Assembly: GCF_900129285.1 (NCBI RefSeq)
Contig: NZ_FQUW01000007.1
Span: forward strand, 1 to 64,000
DNA: 64,000 nt
Origin: Desulfofundulus australicus DSM 11792
GTDB lineage: Bacteria > Bacillota > Desulfotomaculia > Desulfotomaculales > Desulfovirgulaceae
Direction: 5' to 3'
Below the pieces are notes generated by a model, which was given only the letters and a program-made list of their open reading frames with translations, ran no database searches and was not told where the DNA came from. The position numbers were made by a program, and so were the translations under genes. Below, piece after piece: positions 8,107-17,127 of the stretch (position 1 is its first letter; each line of letters opens with the position of its first letter).

Positions 8107-8430
8107 TTATTCGCCCAGCAAGTTGGCCATCCCTTCATGAATATGGGAACTGATCTGAATAATGATTCTTTGTAGAGAAGAATAATCTTTAAGAACGTAA
8201 CCTTCGCCCCACCGGGTCAACAGGTACTGAACGAAAGCAAGGTACCCCTTGACGGATGCTACCCGAAAGAGCTCACGGGAAACATTGTTGCCTGGCTGCC
8301 CCAAACAATATTGACCGGGGCGGTGGGTAATGGTAAAATTACCCAGTTCCTGTCCTTCCTGATGCCACGAAAGAATGCCATCAAAAAGGCCAACCTCCCG
8401 GCCACAGGAGTCACAGATGAAAAACCCCAT
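8107..8430 (-). CDS. Unknown small protein with N-terminal CxxC motif
   Basis: 107 residues starting MGFFICDSCGREVGLFDG; the CDSCG pair could bind metal with the help of Cys or His residues further on (HQEG, a single later Cys in GQYCLG). The rest is mixed alpha/beta with no family I recognise. A strong AAGGAGGG ribosome binding site precedes the ATG. It follows rodZ by 12 bp and is closed by a terminator, so it appears to be the last gene of an mnmH-rodZ transcript. A coding assignment is well supported by start signal, spacing and terminator; function is open. Confidence 0.75.
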   Translation of the reverse strand: MGFFICDSCGREVGLFDGILSWHQEGQELGNFTITHRPGQYCLGQPGNNVSRELFRVASVKGYLAFVQYLLTRWGEGYVLKDYSSLQRIIIQISSHIHEGMANLLGE

Positions 8431-8442
8431 TCCGAGCCCTCC

Positions 8443-9216
8443 TTATTCCAGGGCGGCAGCGGAAAATTCCCGGCTTACCACCTGCCCACGTTTACCCAGC
8501 ACTCCCAGGTCCCGGCCGTTAACCTTTACATTGACCACGCCGGCATTACCCAGTTTAATCCAGATACGTTCCCGGCCCTGAAATGATTTGGACTGGCTGG
8601 CGGCTACTTCACCGGTAAACATGGTCCTGCCATCAACCATCACACTCATCCAGCATGTTTCATCGATTACATTGAGCACCAGGTGAACTCCTTCCGACGA
8701 CTTATCTTCCGGACGGGGTGCATCCGGCTTATTATTAGCCCGGTCACCGTCCCTGGAAACCCGGTTTTCGGGAACATTTACCTGTTCCCCCTGAAATGCA
8801 GCAGGCTGTTTTCCCGCTCGATCATCAGGAGCTGTATGCCCGCTACCCCCTAAAATCCACCAGCCACCCCATAAGAGCAAGAATACCAGAAGCATTCCTG
8901 CCATTATATAAACCGCTCTACCGAGAGGTAGACGACGTAGTTTTTTTCCTGTTCCAGGAATCGCCCGTACGACAGGCTCTACCTCTTCTGGCAGCATTTC
9001 TTCCAACCGGGCCACCAGGGCCTCGGCATCCAGCCCCAGATACCTGGCATAAGTACGGAGAAAGCCGCGTACATAAACCCTCCCCGGGAGCAGATCAAAG
9101 GCCTCTTTCTCCAGGGCCTCCAGATACCTGCGGCGGATCTTCGTTTCTTTTTCAACCTGCTCCAGGGACAGGCCGCGGGCCTGGCGGGCCTCCTGCAGTA
9201 TTTTCCCCAATTCCAT
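8443..9216 (-). CDS. rodZ: RodZ-like helix-turn-helix membrane protein
   Basis: 257 residues from the ATG at 9216, preceded by AAGGGGGGTG; a start 9 codons earlier has no such site. The cytoplasmic N-terminus is a HTH_25-type domain (GKILQEARQARGLSLEQVEKE, read in two parts, then IRRRYLEALE) as in RodZ. A single transmembrane helix (VYIMAGMLLVFLLLWGGWWIL) follows near residue 105, then a linker rich in charged residues and a C-terminal DUF4115-like domain. RodZ links MreB to the cell-wall elongation machinery and affects cell shape. B. subtilis has its counterpart (YmfM) beside pgsA. The first 65 nt overlap the end of mnmH. Confidence 0.88.
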   Translation of the reverse strand: MELGKILQEARQARGLSLEQVEKETKIRRRYLEALEKEAFDLLPGRVYVRGFLRTYARYLGLDAEALVARLEEMLPEEVEPVVRAIPGTGKKLRRLPLGRAVYIMAGMLLVFLLLWGGWWILGGSGHTAPDDRAGKQPAAFQGEQVNVPENRVSRDGDRANNKPDAPRPEDKSSEGVHLVLNVIDETCWMSVMVDGRTMFTGEVAASQSKSFQGRERIWIKLGNAGVVNVKVNGRDLGVLGKRGQVVSREFSAAALE

Positions 9217-10282
9217 CGAGTTCACCCCCCTTAACCCGCTCATACTCGGGTAAACTCATGATCCATCTCTTAACCCGGCTAACTGCTTCATCCATATCAG
9301 CCGTGGACACACACAAATCATAATCCGGGCTGGGTTCAGCCGGGTATTTATATAAGGGATCATAATGTCTGGTTAAAAGAAAAGAAAAAACCTGGTCAAA
9401 TTTCTCCCGGGCCAGCAACTGATTTAACTCCGCCACGCGGCGAGCCCCCAGATATTTTTCCAGCGCAGAAGTAGCTTCCTGCAGGGCCGGTACATTTTGC
9501 TGAGGCCCACGGGTATATTCCTGGCAAATGCGCCTCACACGGTTTTCCAGCGTATCATAAAGCAATACCCGGTATCCCCTCTCCATTGCCCTCAATATTA
9601 CTGCCGGAACCAGCAGATTACCCAGGCGACGGCTCTCACATTCCACAATAAATATACCCTTCTTTTCTGCTGCCATAAGGTCCCGGACAATAAAGCCTTC
9701 AAACATTTTCTGGCTGGGAGAAGGGGGCAGGCCAATCTTGCCGTAAACTGAACCCCGGTGCCGGGCAAGGCCCTCCAGATCCAGAACAGGCAGGCCTTCC
9801 TCCGCCAGGCGACGGAGCAAAGCGGTTTTGCCCACCCCGGTCAGACCATGAATGACCACAGCTTTCAACGGCAGTTCTTCCACTCCCAGATAGGAGTTAA
9901 CATAACGCCGGTAGGCTTTATATCCCCCCAGGATGCGGTATACAGCAAAGCCCATGGTATCCAGGACAGATGCGGCAAAATGACTGCGCAGCCCTCCCCG
10001 CCAGCAAAAGAGAACTACTCTTCTGCCGCAGGCCAGGCGATCAACAGCCTCCACCCAGCGGGCAAGGCGGGGAGAAACCAGTTCCAAACCCAATTTCCGT
10101 GCCTGTGCCGGGCCCTCTTTTTTATAAACTGTTCCAACCAGCGCCCGCTCCACATTATCCAGCAGGGGAACATTTACTGCTCCGGGAATGGTTGCTTCGT
10201 TGTATTCGCCTTCCGAACGCACATCCAAAATCAGAGCATCATTTAAAGACAGGGCTTCTGTAACATTAATTTCTTTAATCAT
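9152..10282 (-). CDS. mnmH: tRNA 2-selenouridine synthase (rhodanese plus P-loop)
   Basis: 376 residues. The N-terminal rhodanese domain has the catalytic Cys at about 93 in FCWRGGLRS, typical of MnmH/SelU, and a DVRSEGEY motif. A P-loop GLTGVGKT at 146-153 begins the second domain. The enzyme converts 2-thiouridine at the wobble position of Lys, Glu and Gln tRNAs to 2-selenouridine through geranylated intermediates, using selenophosphate. This implies that the organism makes selenophosphate; selD is not in the window. The last 22 codons overlap the start of rodZ, a long overlap for this pair, and the tail (GGPPGPRPVPGAG) is low in complexity, as though it had extended into rodZ. Confidence 0.92.
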   Translation of the reverse strand: MIKEINVTEALSLNDALILDVRSEGEYNEATIPGAVNVPLLDNVERALVGTVYKKEGPAQARKLGLELVSPRLARWVEAVDRLACGRRVVLFCWRGGLRSHFAASVLDTMGFAVYRILGGYKAYRRYVNSYLGVEELPLKAVVIHGLTGVGKTALLRRLAEEGLPVLDLEGLARHRGSVYGKIGLPPSPSQKMFEGFIVRDLMAAEKKGIFIVECESRRLGNLLVPAVILRAMERGYRVLLYDTLENRVRRICQEYTRGPQQNVPALQEATSALEKYLGARRVAELNQLLAREKFDQVFSFLLTRHYDPLYKYPAEPSPDYDLCVSTADMDEAVSRVKRWIMSLPEYERVKGGELDGIGENTAGGPPGPRPVPGAG

Positions 10283-10445
10283 AATGCCACCTTAAAAAAT
10301 CGGCTGTATTTTATTGTTCTTTACCTTATTATACCTTAAGATTATACTTTTTACTTTTTTGCTCTTAATGATTGGACCGGTCTAAAATCCAACACAGTGA
10401 TTTCTACGCTTAATTGCTGTTTCCTTTTTTCTTTATTCTTTTAAT

Positions 10446-12638
10446 CTATCTTTTTTTGAAAGTCTGCTTGAACTGTTCCGGTGTTATCAGTACGGAGCGT
10501 GGCTTACTCCCCTCATATCCTCCTACAATGCCCTTTCTTTCCATTATATCCATCAGACGGGCTGCCCGGGCATATCCCACCCTCAGACGCCTTTGCAGCA
10601 GGGAAATGGAAGCGTGACCTGTTTCCACGAAAATCTCTACGGCCCGGGGCAATAACTCATCTTCCAGATCCTCTTCCTGTTCACCTCGACTTTCTTCCTG
10701 AACAAGCTCCGCTTCGAAATGAGGGCCAGCCTGCTTTTTCAGAAAAGAAACCAGCGCCTCCACTTCTTCATCTGACAGATAAGCCCCCTGCACCCGGATG
10801 GGCTTGGGTGCCTCCACCGGGAAAAAGAGCATATCACCTTTTCCTAATAGTTTTTCCGCTCCCGCCATGTCCAGAATGGTCCGGGAATCAATCTGGGAGG
10901 ACACAGCAAAGGAAATCCTGGATGGAATATTGGCTTTAATCAAACCTGTAATTACATCCACGGAAGGACGCTGGGTAGCTACCACCAGGTGGATACCTGC
11001 AGCCCGGGCCATCTGGGCCAGGCGGCAAACCGCGTCTTCCACATCAGCAGGTGCTACCATCATCAAATCAGCCAGTTCATCAATTATTATTACAATTAAC
11101 GGAAGGGGTAACCGGACCTCTCCGTTAATTTCCCGGTTGCTGCGACAGAATTCATTGTAACGGCTGATGTCCCTTACCCCAACAGCGGCAAATAATTCAT
11201 AACGGTGCTCCATCTCTTTGACGGCCCAGCGCAGGGAGGTAGCTGCTTTCTTGGGATCCGTAACCACGGGAGACACAAGGTGGGGAATGCCGTTGTAGGT
11301 AGCCAGTTCCACCATCTTGGGATCGATAATTAAAAATTTAACCTCCTCCGGAGTGGCCTTAAAAAGAATGCTGGCAATAATGGTATTCAAACAAACGCTC
11401 TTACCGGAACCTGTTGCACCGGCAATAAGCAGATGGGGCATACGGGCCAGGTCGGCCACTACCGGGTTGCCCGCAATATCCTTACCCAGGGCGACAGTAA
11501 GCCGGGAGGATGCTTCCTGGAATTCGGGTGTTTCCAGTAACTCCCTTAAATAAACCATGGAAATTTCCCGGTTGGGCACTTCAATTCCTATAGCTGCTTT
11601 ACCCGGAATAGGTGCCTCAATGCGCACGTCCGGAGCAGCCATAGACAGAGCAATATCATCGGCCAGGCTGACTATACGGCTAACTTTAATCCCCGCCGAA
11701 GGCTGAATTTCATAACGGGTAATGGCGGGCCCACGGGAAACCTGAATAACCCTGGCCTTGACTCCAAAACTGTTCAGGGTTTCCTCTAAAATACGGATAT
11801 TTTCCGTAATATCCCTGTTGTTCTTGATCCCCCTGTTCCTCAGTGGCCTGGCAAGCAGGCTTAGAGGAGGAAACTGGTAAGCCGGTGAAACACCTGAAAT
11901 AGCCACTTCTTCATCTCTTACGTCAGAAGAAGATGTGGCAGGAGGGGCAAAACGTAAAACCCCGGGCGACCCGCTTTTAACTGCATTATCCCGGTTCTTC
12001 TCTTCAGTTACCTGCGATGCTGCTTCTTCCCGAGCCGGGGACCCGCCCTGATCGATGATTACCGGTCCCGGTTCAGGCTCTTCCACTTCTTCTTCCCCTT
12101 CTATAAATAAGAAACCACCAATACGTTCATATAAACTTCTCAGAACACCTGCCAGGCCGGCAAGAAAGGTATGCAAAGAAATATTACAGCTCAAAAGTGC
12201 TCCCATTATAATTAACGTAGCCAGGATAATCCAGGTTCCCACCAGGCCAAATGAACGCTCCAGCAGGAATAAACAAACGGCTCCGATCAGGCCACCCCCC
12301 TCCCCGGCCAGGCCGTCCTGCAGGGAATTTTCTCCGGAAATCAACATGTGCAATAAAGTAAGAGCAACCACCAGGAGCAGGGCACTTCCATATAAGCGCG
12401 GGGCGAGCCCTTTTTTAACTGTCTTCCCCTGAATTAATCTCAAACCCCAAAAAGCGAGCAGGAGGGGGAAAAAATATCCCCCCATACCGGCAACAGACCT
12501 CAGCAATCGTTCGACTCCCCGGCTAACCAGCCCAACAGCAGGATTGACCAGGCTGATCAAAGCTAAAAGGGCCAGACAGAGCAAACCAATACCGAGAATT
12601 TCATATTTTTGCAGGTCTCCGGCCGTCCTTACTTTCAC
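10446..12638 (-). CDS. ftsK: FtsK/SpoIIIE family DNA translocase
   Basis: 730 residues. Four membrane helices within the first 155 residues are followed by an acidic linker (residues 180-260) and the motor. Walker A GATGSGKS is at 407-414, Walker B reads LPLIVIIIDELADLM. A C-terminal gamma winged-helix domain (from about 665, ending KPRSVLI) should read polar DNA sequences. The protein pumps chromosomal DNA through the closing septum, and in spore formers the SpoIIIE form fills the forespore. In B. subtilis spoIIIE lies just past tepA-ylzJ; here the lactate island lies between them. The GTG start has a GGAGG site, and an extended -10 promoter lies upstream. Confidence 0.95.
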   Translation of the reverse strand: MKVRTAGDLQKYEILGIGLLCLALLALISLVNPAVGLVSRGVERLLRSVAGMGGYFFPLLLAFWGLRLIQGKTVKKGLAPRLYGSALLLVVALTLLHMLISGENSLQDGLAGEGGGLIGAVCLFLLERSFGLVGTWIILATLIIMGALLSCNISLHTFLAGLAGVLRSLYERIGGFLFIEGEEEVEEPEPGPVIIDQGGSPAREEAASQVTEEKNRDNAVKSGSPGVLRFAPPATSSSDVRDEEVAISGVSPAYQFPPLSLLARPLRNRGIKNNRDITENIRILEETLNSFGVKARVIQVSRGPAITRYEIQPSAGIKVSRIVSLADDIALSMAAPDVRIEAPIPGKAAIGIEVPNREISMVYLRELLETPEFQEASSRLTVALGKDIAGNPVVADLARMPHLLIAGATGSGKSVCLNTIIASILFKATPEEVKFLIIDPKMVELATYNGIPHLVSPVVTDPKKAATSLRWAVKEMEHRYELFAAVGVRDISRYNEFCRSNREINGEVRLPLPLIVIIIDELADLMMVAPADVEDAVCRLAQMARAAGIHLVVATQRPSVDVITGLIKANIPSRISFAVSSQIDSRTILDMAGAEKLLGKGDMLFFPVEAPKPIRVQGAYLSDEEVEALVSFLKKQAGPHFEAELVQEESRGEQEEDLEDELLPRAVEIFVETGHASISLLQRRLRVGYARAARLMDIMERKGIVGGYEGSKPRSVLITPEQFKQTFKKR

Positions 12639-12665
12639 TCCAACCAGCCTCCATCTTCGTACATA

Positions 12666-12674
12666 ATTATACCA
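12666..12674 (-). promoter_or_regulatory. Extended -10 promoter of ftsK
   Basis: The minus strand reads TGGTATAAT, a perfect TATAAT (12666-12671) with a TGn extension, 28 bp before the ftsK GTG. The -35 position (AGTACA at 17 nt) is poor. The short leader supports independent transcription of ftsK. Confidence 0.5.
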
Positions 12675-12792
12675 TAACCATTTGGGATTGTACTACAATA
12701 ATACTATATATTACCACCAGGCGAAACGATGAAGGCTCCTGTATTCAAACGGCCAGTACCGCTCAAGTAAAGTCAGCCAGTTACAATACAAA

Positions 12793-12814
12793 GACTCCGG
12801 AAAATCCCGGAGTC
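12793..12814 (-). terminator. Terminator at the end of the lactate island
   Basis: GACTCCGG (12793-12800) and CCGGAGTC (12807-12814) form a perfect 8-bp stem with a 6-base loop, 15 bp after the stop codon at 12830. The minus strand continues TTTGTATTGTAAC, a modest T-rich tail. Confidence 0.72.
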
Positions 12815-12829
12815 CCGTAGAAAGTAACT

Positions 12830-14989
12830 TTATTGCACCCGGCCGTCACTGGCAAGGCAACGGGCAAGCACCTCGGCCGTATGCATAACCTTAACCGGCA
12901 AATTACGGCAATCCAAACCACCTTCAATCTGCAAGCGGCAGCCGGGGCAGTCCAGGGCCAGTATTTCAGCACCGGTTTCCAGCAAGGATTCCAGCTTGCG
13001 GTCCAGGATGGAATTGGAGAGTTCGGGGAATTTGAGAGTAAAAGATCCCCCAAAACCACAACACACGTCCGGCCGGCTCATTTCCACCAGGTCAGCACCG
13101 GCATCTTTAAGCAACTGGCGCGGCTCCATGGTAACCCGCAGGTAGCGTTTGAGGTGGCAGGAGTCATGATAGGTAACCTTATGCCGGAAAGGAGCCAGCT
13201 GCGGGATTAGTTCTTTTTTCTTAGCATATACGAAAGAGGAAAAATCCACCACTTTTTGCGCCATTTCCCTGGCCCGCTGGCTCCATTCCCTATCACCGGC
13301 CAGTATCTCCGGGTACAGGAACTTTAACGCTTCCGCACAGGTAGGGCAGGCGGTAAGTATATGCTCAGCATCTATATCCATAAAGGCCGCAATGTTCTGG
13401 CGGGCCAGCTCAGCAAAATTGTCCATTAAACCCACCTGTTTGGCTGGAAAACCACAGCAGGTCTGATCTTCCGGGTGAACCAGCTCAAATCCCATGGCTG
13501 CCAGAACCCCGGCCACTGCCTTTCCGATACCGGGATAAACAAAATCAATCAGGCAGCCTGAAAACAGAGCTACACGACCATTTTTTTTCTTCGGGCGGGG
13601 CGGGGTAGCGATCAGATCCCGGAAAGGAACATCGGCAAGGGCAGGTAAAGTGCGCCCGCTGGTTAAACCGGATAAGAACAGGGGCAAATGCCTGATTTTC
13701 CCTGCCCGGACGAAAGGTTTTTGTAGTCGAGAGGCTGTCTTTAAAAATCTATGGAATAACCTGCGCCTGGGTAAAATTTTATCAAATATTATCTTTTCAG
13801 CATACCCTGCTCCTTTACTCTCCACCGTTCGCCTTCTGAGCTCGCCAATTAAAGCCGGAAGATTAATGTTGCCCGAACAGTAGTCCCGGCAACGCCCGCA
13901 ATCAATACACAGATTTTGTAATACCTGCGCTTTTTGCGGGTTGGTGAAAAAGGCGGTGAGCAGGGTACCTATAACCCCGGTGTAAACGTCGCCATAAACT
14001 CCCCCTAATTGCTGGTAGACAGGACAAACGTTTAAGCAGGCAGCACAGCGCACACACTGCATCGCTTCTTTAAACACAGGATCGGCAGCCATCCTGGTAC
14101 GCCCGTTATCCATAAGGATAATATGCAGTTCTTTTTGTTCATGGTATTTACCCTCAGGATCTATAGCAGGCACGGCACCGGTAATCATGGTCACATAAGA
14201 AGTTATGTGCTGGCCCGTGGCGCTGCGCGGCAGCACTTCCAGTATGGGTACGATGTCTTTAAAGCGGGGCACCAGTTTCTCCAGGCCGACGATGATTACA
14301 TGAACCGGAGGCAGGGTGGTAGTCAGACGCCCGTTACCTTCATTGGTGACCATGACAATGGTGCCTGTCTCAGCCACGGCAATGTTGGCTCCGGAAATAC
14401 CCATCCAGGAGGAAAGGAATTTCCGCCGCAATTCCCTGCGGGCCAGCTGGACCATAGAAGATATTTCCGGTTCCACCGCCTGTTTTATTTCCCTTCTAAA
14501 GACTTCAGCCACCTCGTTCCGGCTCATATGAATAGCCGGCATAACCATATGAGATGGCCGCTGGCGAGCAAGCTGGATGATCCATTCACCCAGATCTGTT
14601 TCCACAACATCCAGATCCTTTTCCTTTAAATAATCATTCAGGTGAATTTCCTCACTGGCCATGGACTTGGACTTGACGATGGTTTTAATTCCTTTGGCCC
14701 TGGCCAGACGAGCAATATATTCCCGGGCCTCAGCGGCAGTGGCAGCCCGGAAAACAGTGGCACCGCGCCGGGTGGCTTCGCGGGCAAATTGAGCGGCCAG
14801 TTCTTCCAGGTGTTCTACCGTTTCCTGCTTGATCCTGGCTACCTCCCGGCGCAACTCCTCAAAATTTTTATGCTGGTATACCTGTTCCCGGGAGATAACA
14901 TAACTATCGGCAAACCTGGTCAAAGCCGATCTGACGCTTGTATTGGCCAGGGCTTCCCGGGTCGCCTGCCGCAGGGTTGCCTTAGACAA
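12830..14989 (-). CDS. LutB-LutA fusion: Fe-S lactate oxidation protein
   Basis: 719 residues from a TTG at 14989 with AAGGGGGAG six nt before it; a longer in-frame reading adds 36 residues that are only the shadow of lutC. Residues 50-290 form a LUD domain like LutB. Two 4Fe-4S motifs follow: Cys 312/315/318/322 and 361/364/367/371. From about 475 the protein is LutA-like, with two CCG domains (SGCLIDFVYPG, TCCGFPAKQ; then HDSCHLKR, VCCGFGGS and LDCPGCRLQIEGG). LutA, LutB and LutC oxidise L-lactate to pyruvate in B. subtilis as separate proteins; here the first two are one chain. It overlaps lutC by 8 nt and ends the island. Confidence 0.9.
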   Translation of the reverse strand: MSKATLRQATREALANTSVRSALTRFADSYVISREQVYQHKNFEELRREVARIKQETVEHLEELAAQFAREATRRGATVFRAATAAEAREYIARLARAKGIKTIVKSKSMASEEIHLNDYLKEKDLDVVETDLGEWIIQLARQRPSHMVMPAIHMSRNEVAEVFRREIKQAVEPEISSMVQLARRELRRKFLSSWMGISGANIAVAETGTIVMVTNEGNGRLTTTLPPVHVIIVGLEKLVPRFKDIVPILEVLPRSATGQHITSYVTMITGAVPAIDPEGKYHEQKELHIILMDNGRTRMAADPVFKEAMQCVRCAACLNVCPVYQQLGGVYGDVYTGVIGTLLTAFFTNPQKAQVLQNLCIDCGRCRDYCSGNINLPALIGELRRRTVESKGAGYAEKIIFDKILPRRRLFHRFLKTASRLQKPFVRAGKIRHLPLFLSGLTSGRTLPALADVPFRDLIATPPRPKKKNGRVALFSGCLIDFVYPGIGKAVAGVLAAMGFELVHPEDQTCCGFPAKQVGLMDNFAELARQNIAAFMDIDAEHILTACPTCAEALKFLYPEILAGDREWSQRAREMAQKVVDFSSFVYAKKKELIPQLAPFRHKVTYHDSCHLKRYLRVTMEPRQLLKDAGADLVEMSRPDVCCGFGGSFTLKFPELSNSILDRKLESLLETGAEILALDCPGCRLQIEGGLDCRNLPVKVMHTAEVLARCLASDGRVQ

Positions 14990-15599
14990 CGATATCTCCC
15001 CCTTCGTCAATGAAAATAACTGCCAACCTGCCCGGCCCGTGCACACCGATGGTGAGGACGCGCTCGATATCGGCAGTGCGGCTGGGTCCCGAAACAAAAG
15101 CTACGTAACCGGGAACCTGTCCCCTGGCCGCCAGGTTGTTAATTGCCTCTTTTAGAGTGGCCACCAGACAGCCGGTGGGTACCAGGGCCAGGTGAACGGG
15201 AGGTAACATGGATACCAGCCGCCGGTTGATATCAGTAGCATCCTGTACCAGGGTTCCGGTCTCGGCAACGGCCATTTCAAAAGAGGAAATACCCACGTCT
15301 GCCGTTTCAGCTACCTCCCGGGGGTTACCTTTAATAACTTCCGCCCCGCATCCGGCAACCGCCCTGCCAAGATCAGCAGCACTTAAAAGAGGTGATTCAG
15401 ACAGGGCAACTTTTTGGGCACCCATTTCCTTAATTAACCTGCCAATCAAATCCCTGGCCTCAGACATACCACGGACCCGGTAAACCTCAGTACCTAAAGC
15501 CCGGGCCCTAACTACAAATGTTTCATACAATTGTTCTAAATCCCGGCCGACATCCGGCAATAACGCCTTGTTCAAAGCCACGTACTCCTTCCTTTCCAT
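14982..15599 (-). CDS. lutC: LutC-like LUD domain protein of lactate oxidation
   Basis: 205 residues from the ATG at 15599 (MERKEYVALN); an alternative TTG at 15620 lies in the loop of a leader hairpin. The LUD domain is recognised from VALSESPLLSAADL and the C-terminal SFEMAVAETGTLV, LPPVHLALVP and SGPSRTADIE motifs, the last shared by LutC/LldG. It is the third component of the LutABC L-lactate oxidation complex; its exact catalytic part is unsettled. Translation is probably coupled with the fused lutBA gene by the 8-nt overlap. Confidence 0.88.
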   Translation of the reverse strand: MERKEYVALNKALLPDVGRDLEQLYETFVVRARALGTEVYRVRGMSEARDLIGRLIKEMGAQKVALSESPLLSAADLGRAVAGCGAEVIKGNPREVAETADVGISSFEMAVAETGTLVQDATDINRRLVSMLPPVHLALVPTGCLVATLKEAINNLAARGQVPGYVAFVSGPSRTADIERVLTIGVHGPGRLAVIFIDEGGDIVV

Positions 15600-15606
15600 G
15601 GTGGAC

Positions 15607-15634
15607 CCCGGCCGGATCAATACATCCGGCCGGG
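15607..15634 (-). promoter_or_regulatory. 11-bp hairpin just before lutC
   Basis: CCCGGCCGGAT (15607-15617) and ATCCGGCCGGG (15624-15634) are perfect complements with a 6-base loop. No T-run follows on either strand, so a terminator is unlikely. On the minus strand the stem ends 7 nt before the lutC ATG and contains the only purine-rich run (GGGG) available as ribosome binding site. It may protect or separate the lutC-lutBA message from the permease part, or hinder lutC translation. Confidence 0.6.
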
Positions 15635-15653
15635 AAAATTTCCACAGTGTTTT

Positions 15654-16858
15654 TTAAGCACTCCGGCGGTCATTAAAACTCAGGTTGCCCTTCTGCCGGG
15701 AAGTAATCAACCCCAGAACCAGGATAAACAATGCCGTTAGCAGCAGGATGGTTACCCCACCGCTGGAAGTCACGCTGGTTGAAGCAGCAGCTTCAGCAGC
15801 TCTGACCATGGCGGGTATCATCCATTCAAAAACATAGGCCTGCAGCAAGGTAATTACACAGATAATCAGGGTGAAGAAGATACTGTGACCGACGGTGAAA
15901 CGGAACAATTCCCCTTCCCGGCCGACCAAACCCGTGGAAGCTGCACCTACGGCAATGCTCTGGGGTGAGATCATCTTGGCCGCCACACCACCGCTGCTGT
16001 TGGCGGCTACGGTAAGCACAGGGTTGACCCCAATCTGTTCGGCCGTAACTTGTTGCATCTTACAGAACAAAGCGTTGGACGAAGTATCACTACCGGTAAC
16101 AAAAACACCCAGCCAGCCCAGGATGGGAGCTACAAAGGGGAAGAACGCACCGGTAACCGTAAAGGCCTTCCCTAGAGTGGGGGTCATTCCGGACCAGTTG
16201 GCCACATAAGCGAAGCCCAATACCGCAGCGATAGTTAATAGAGCAAAGCGCAGATCCTTTAAAGTTTTTGCAAACACTTCCATAAACTGGCCGGCACTGA
16301 CCCGCAGGATTATAGCACTGATGATGGCTGCAATAAGAATGGCCGTACCACCGGCAGATAGCCAGTTGAAATTATAGACTACGGACAGGGGCTTATCGCC
16401 GGCTATGATGGCCTGGTCCAGCCCGCCGAATACAATCTTGATGCTGACTTTATCCAGAACAGCCTTGACGGACTTGAGGCCCCAGTCACTAATCAGTACC
16501 GTCAATACGATAAAGGGCGACCAGGCCTTCAAAACGGCCCCTGGGGAATGCTTTCTTACCTTTAAAGTAGCCTGAGGCTCATCGGCAAAACGCCAGACCG
16601 ATTTCGGTTTCCATACCCGGAGCAGCAACACCAGGGCGACAATATACCATAAACAGTGGTTAGCAGCGCCATGTTTAAAGGCATCCCATGAACGCCCACG
16701 GCCAGTACCAGAGCCAGAGCCAGGGTGATCAGACCGGCAATATGACCCTTCATTCGCCATAAAGCCAGGGCGCAGAAAAGGAAAATGATGGGCAGGGCAT
16801 CAACCAGAGCAGAAAGACCCAGGTTGCCCAGGGGGTTAATTGCCTGTGTCCACGTCAT
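15654..16858 (-). pseudogene. lutP: L-lactate permease gene with internal deletion and frameshift
   Basis: Two minus-strand frames together give a LctP/LldP-type permease. The first begins at the ATG at 16858 (AAGGAGGA site) and is permease-like for about 70 residues, to MPLNMALLTTVYG. Near 16640-16650 homology jumps to the next frame (YIVALVLLLRVWKPKSVWRF) and continues for about 330 residues to 15654, with family segments such as NWSGMTPTLG, GWLGVFVTGSDTSSNALF and NSSGGVAAKMISPQS. Normal members have about 550 residues, so roughly 150 are lost, including the conserved GAAGFGTPVAI region of the family. The combined deletion and frameshift should abolish transport. An assembly error remains possible and would need read evidence. 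Confidence 0.82.
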
Positions 16859-17042
16859 GGCTTGGATCCTCCTTAATTACAGATTTGTTACAGTCAAATT
16901 ATTTTTGTACATTGTTTGGCTACCAGAAGCGAGCTCAAAAATTTTACAAGAAAGTGATTAGTCCTAAAAATCAACTTAAAGAAATAATGTTAATTATCAG
17001 TCCTTGTTAATCCCACCACCTTCCGATAATCAATAGTAGGGA

Positions 17043-17053
17043 TGGCCTGACCA
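17043..17053. promoter_or_regulatory. Operator-like site upstream of the permease pseudogene
   Basis: TGGCCTGACCA differs in one base from the TGGTCTGACCA palindrome found in the etfB promoter. It lies 185 bp before the lutP start in a 319-bp intergenic stretch (16859-17177) that otherwise shows the glcD terminator and AT-rich sequence with no further gene. A shared FadR-type regulator is the likely reason for the similarity; no clear -35/-10 pair was identified beside it. Confidence 0.4.
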
Positions 17054-17127
17054 CAGGATCTGTATTCGCTCAGGTCACAAAAAATCCTGCTCCTATCAAC
17101 ATTTTTTTAAAATCGCACGAAATTTTT

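Noticed and set aside
14982-15097. N-terminal extension of the LutB-LutA protein
   Set aside because: The extra 36 codons overlap lutC in another frame without homology; the TTG at 14989 has an excellent ribosome binding site.
15607-15634. Rho-independent terminator between lutP and lutC
   Set aside because: The stem is strong, but neither strand has a T-run after it; recorded as a leader hairpin instead.
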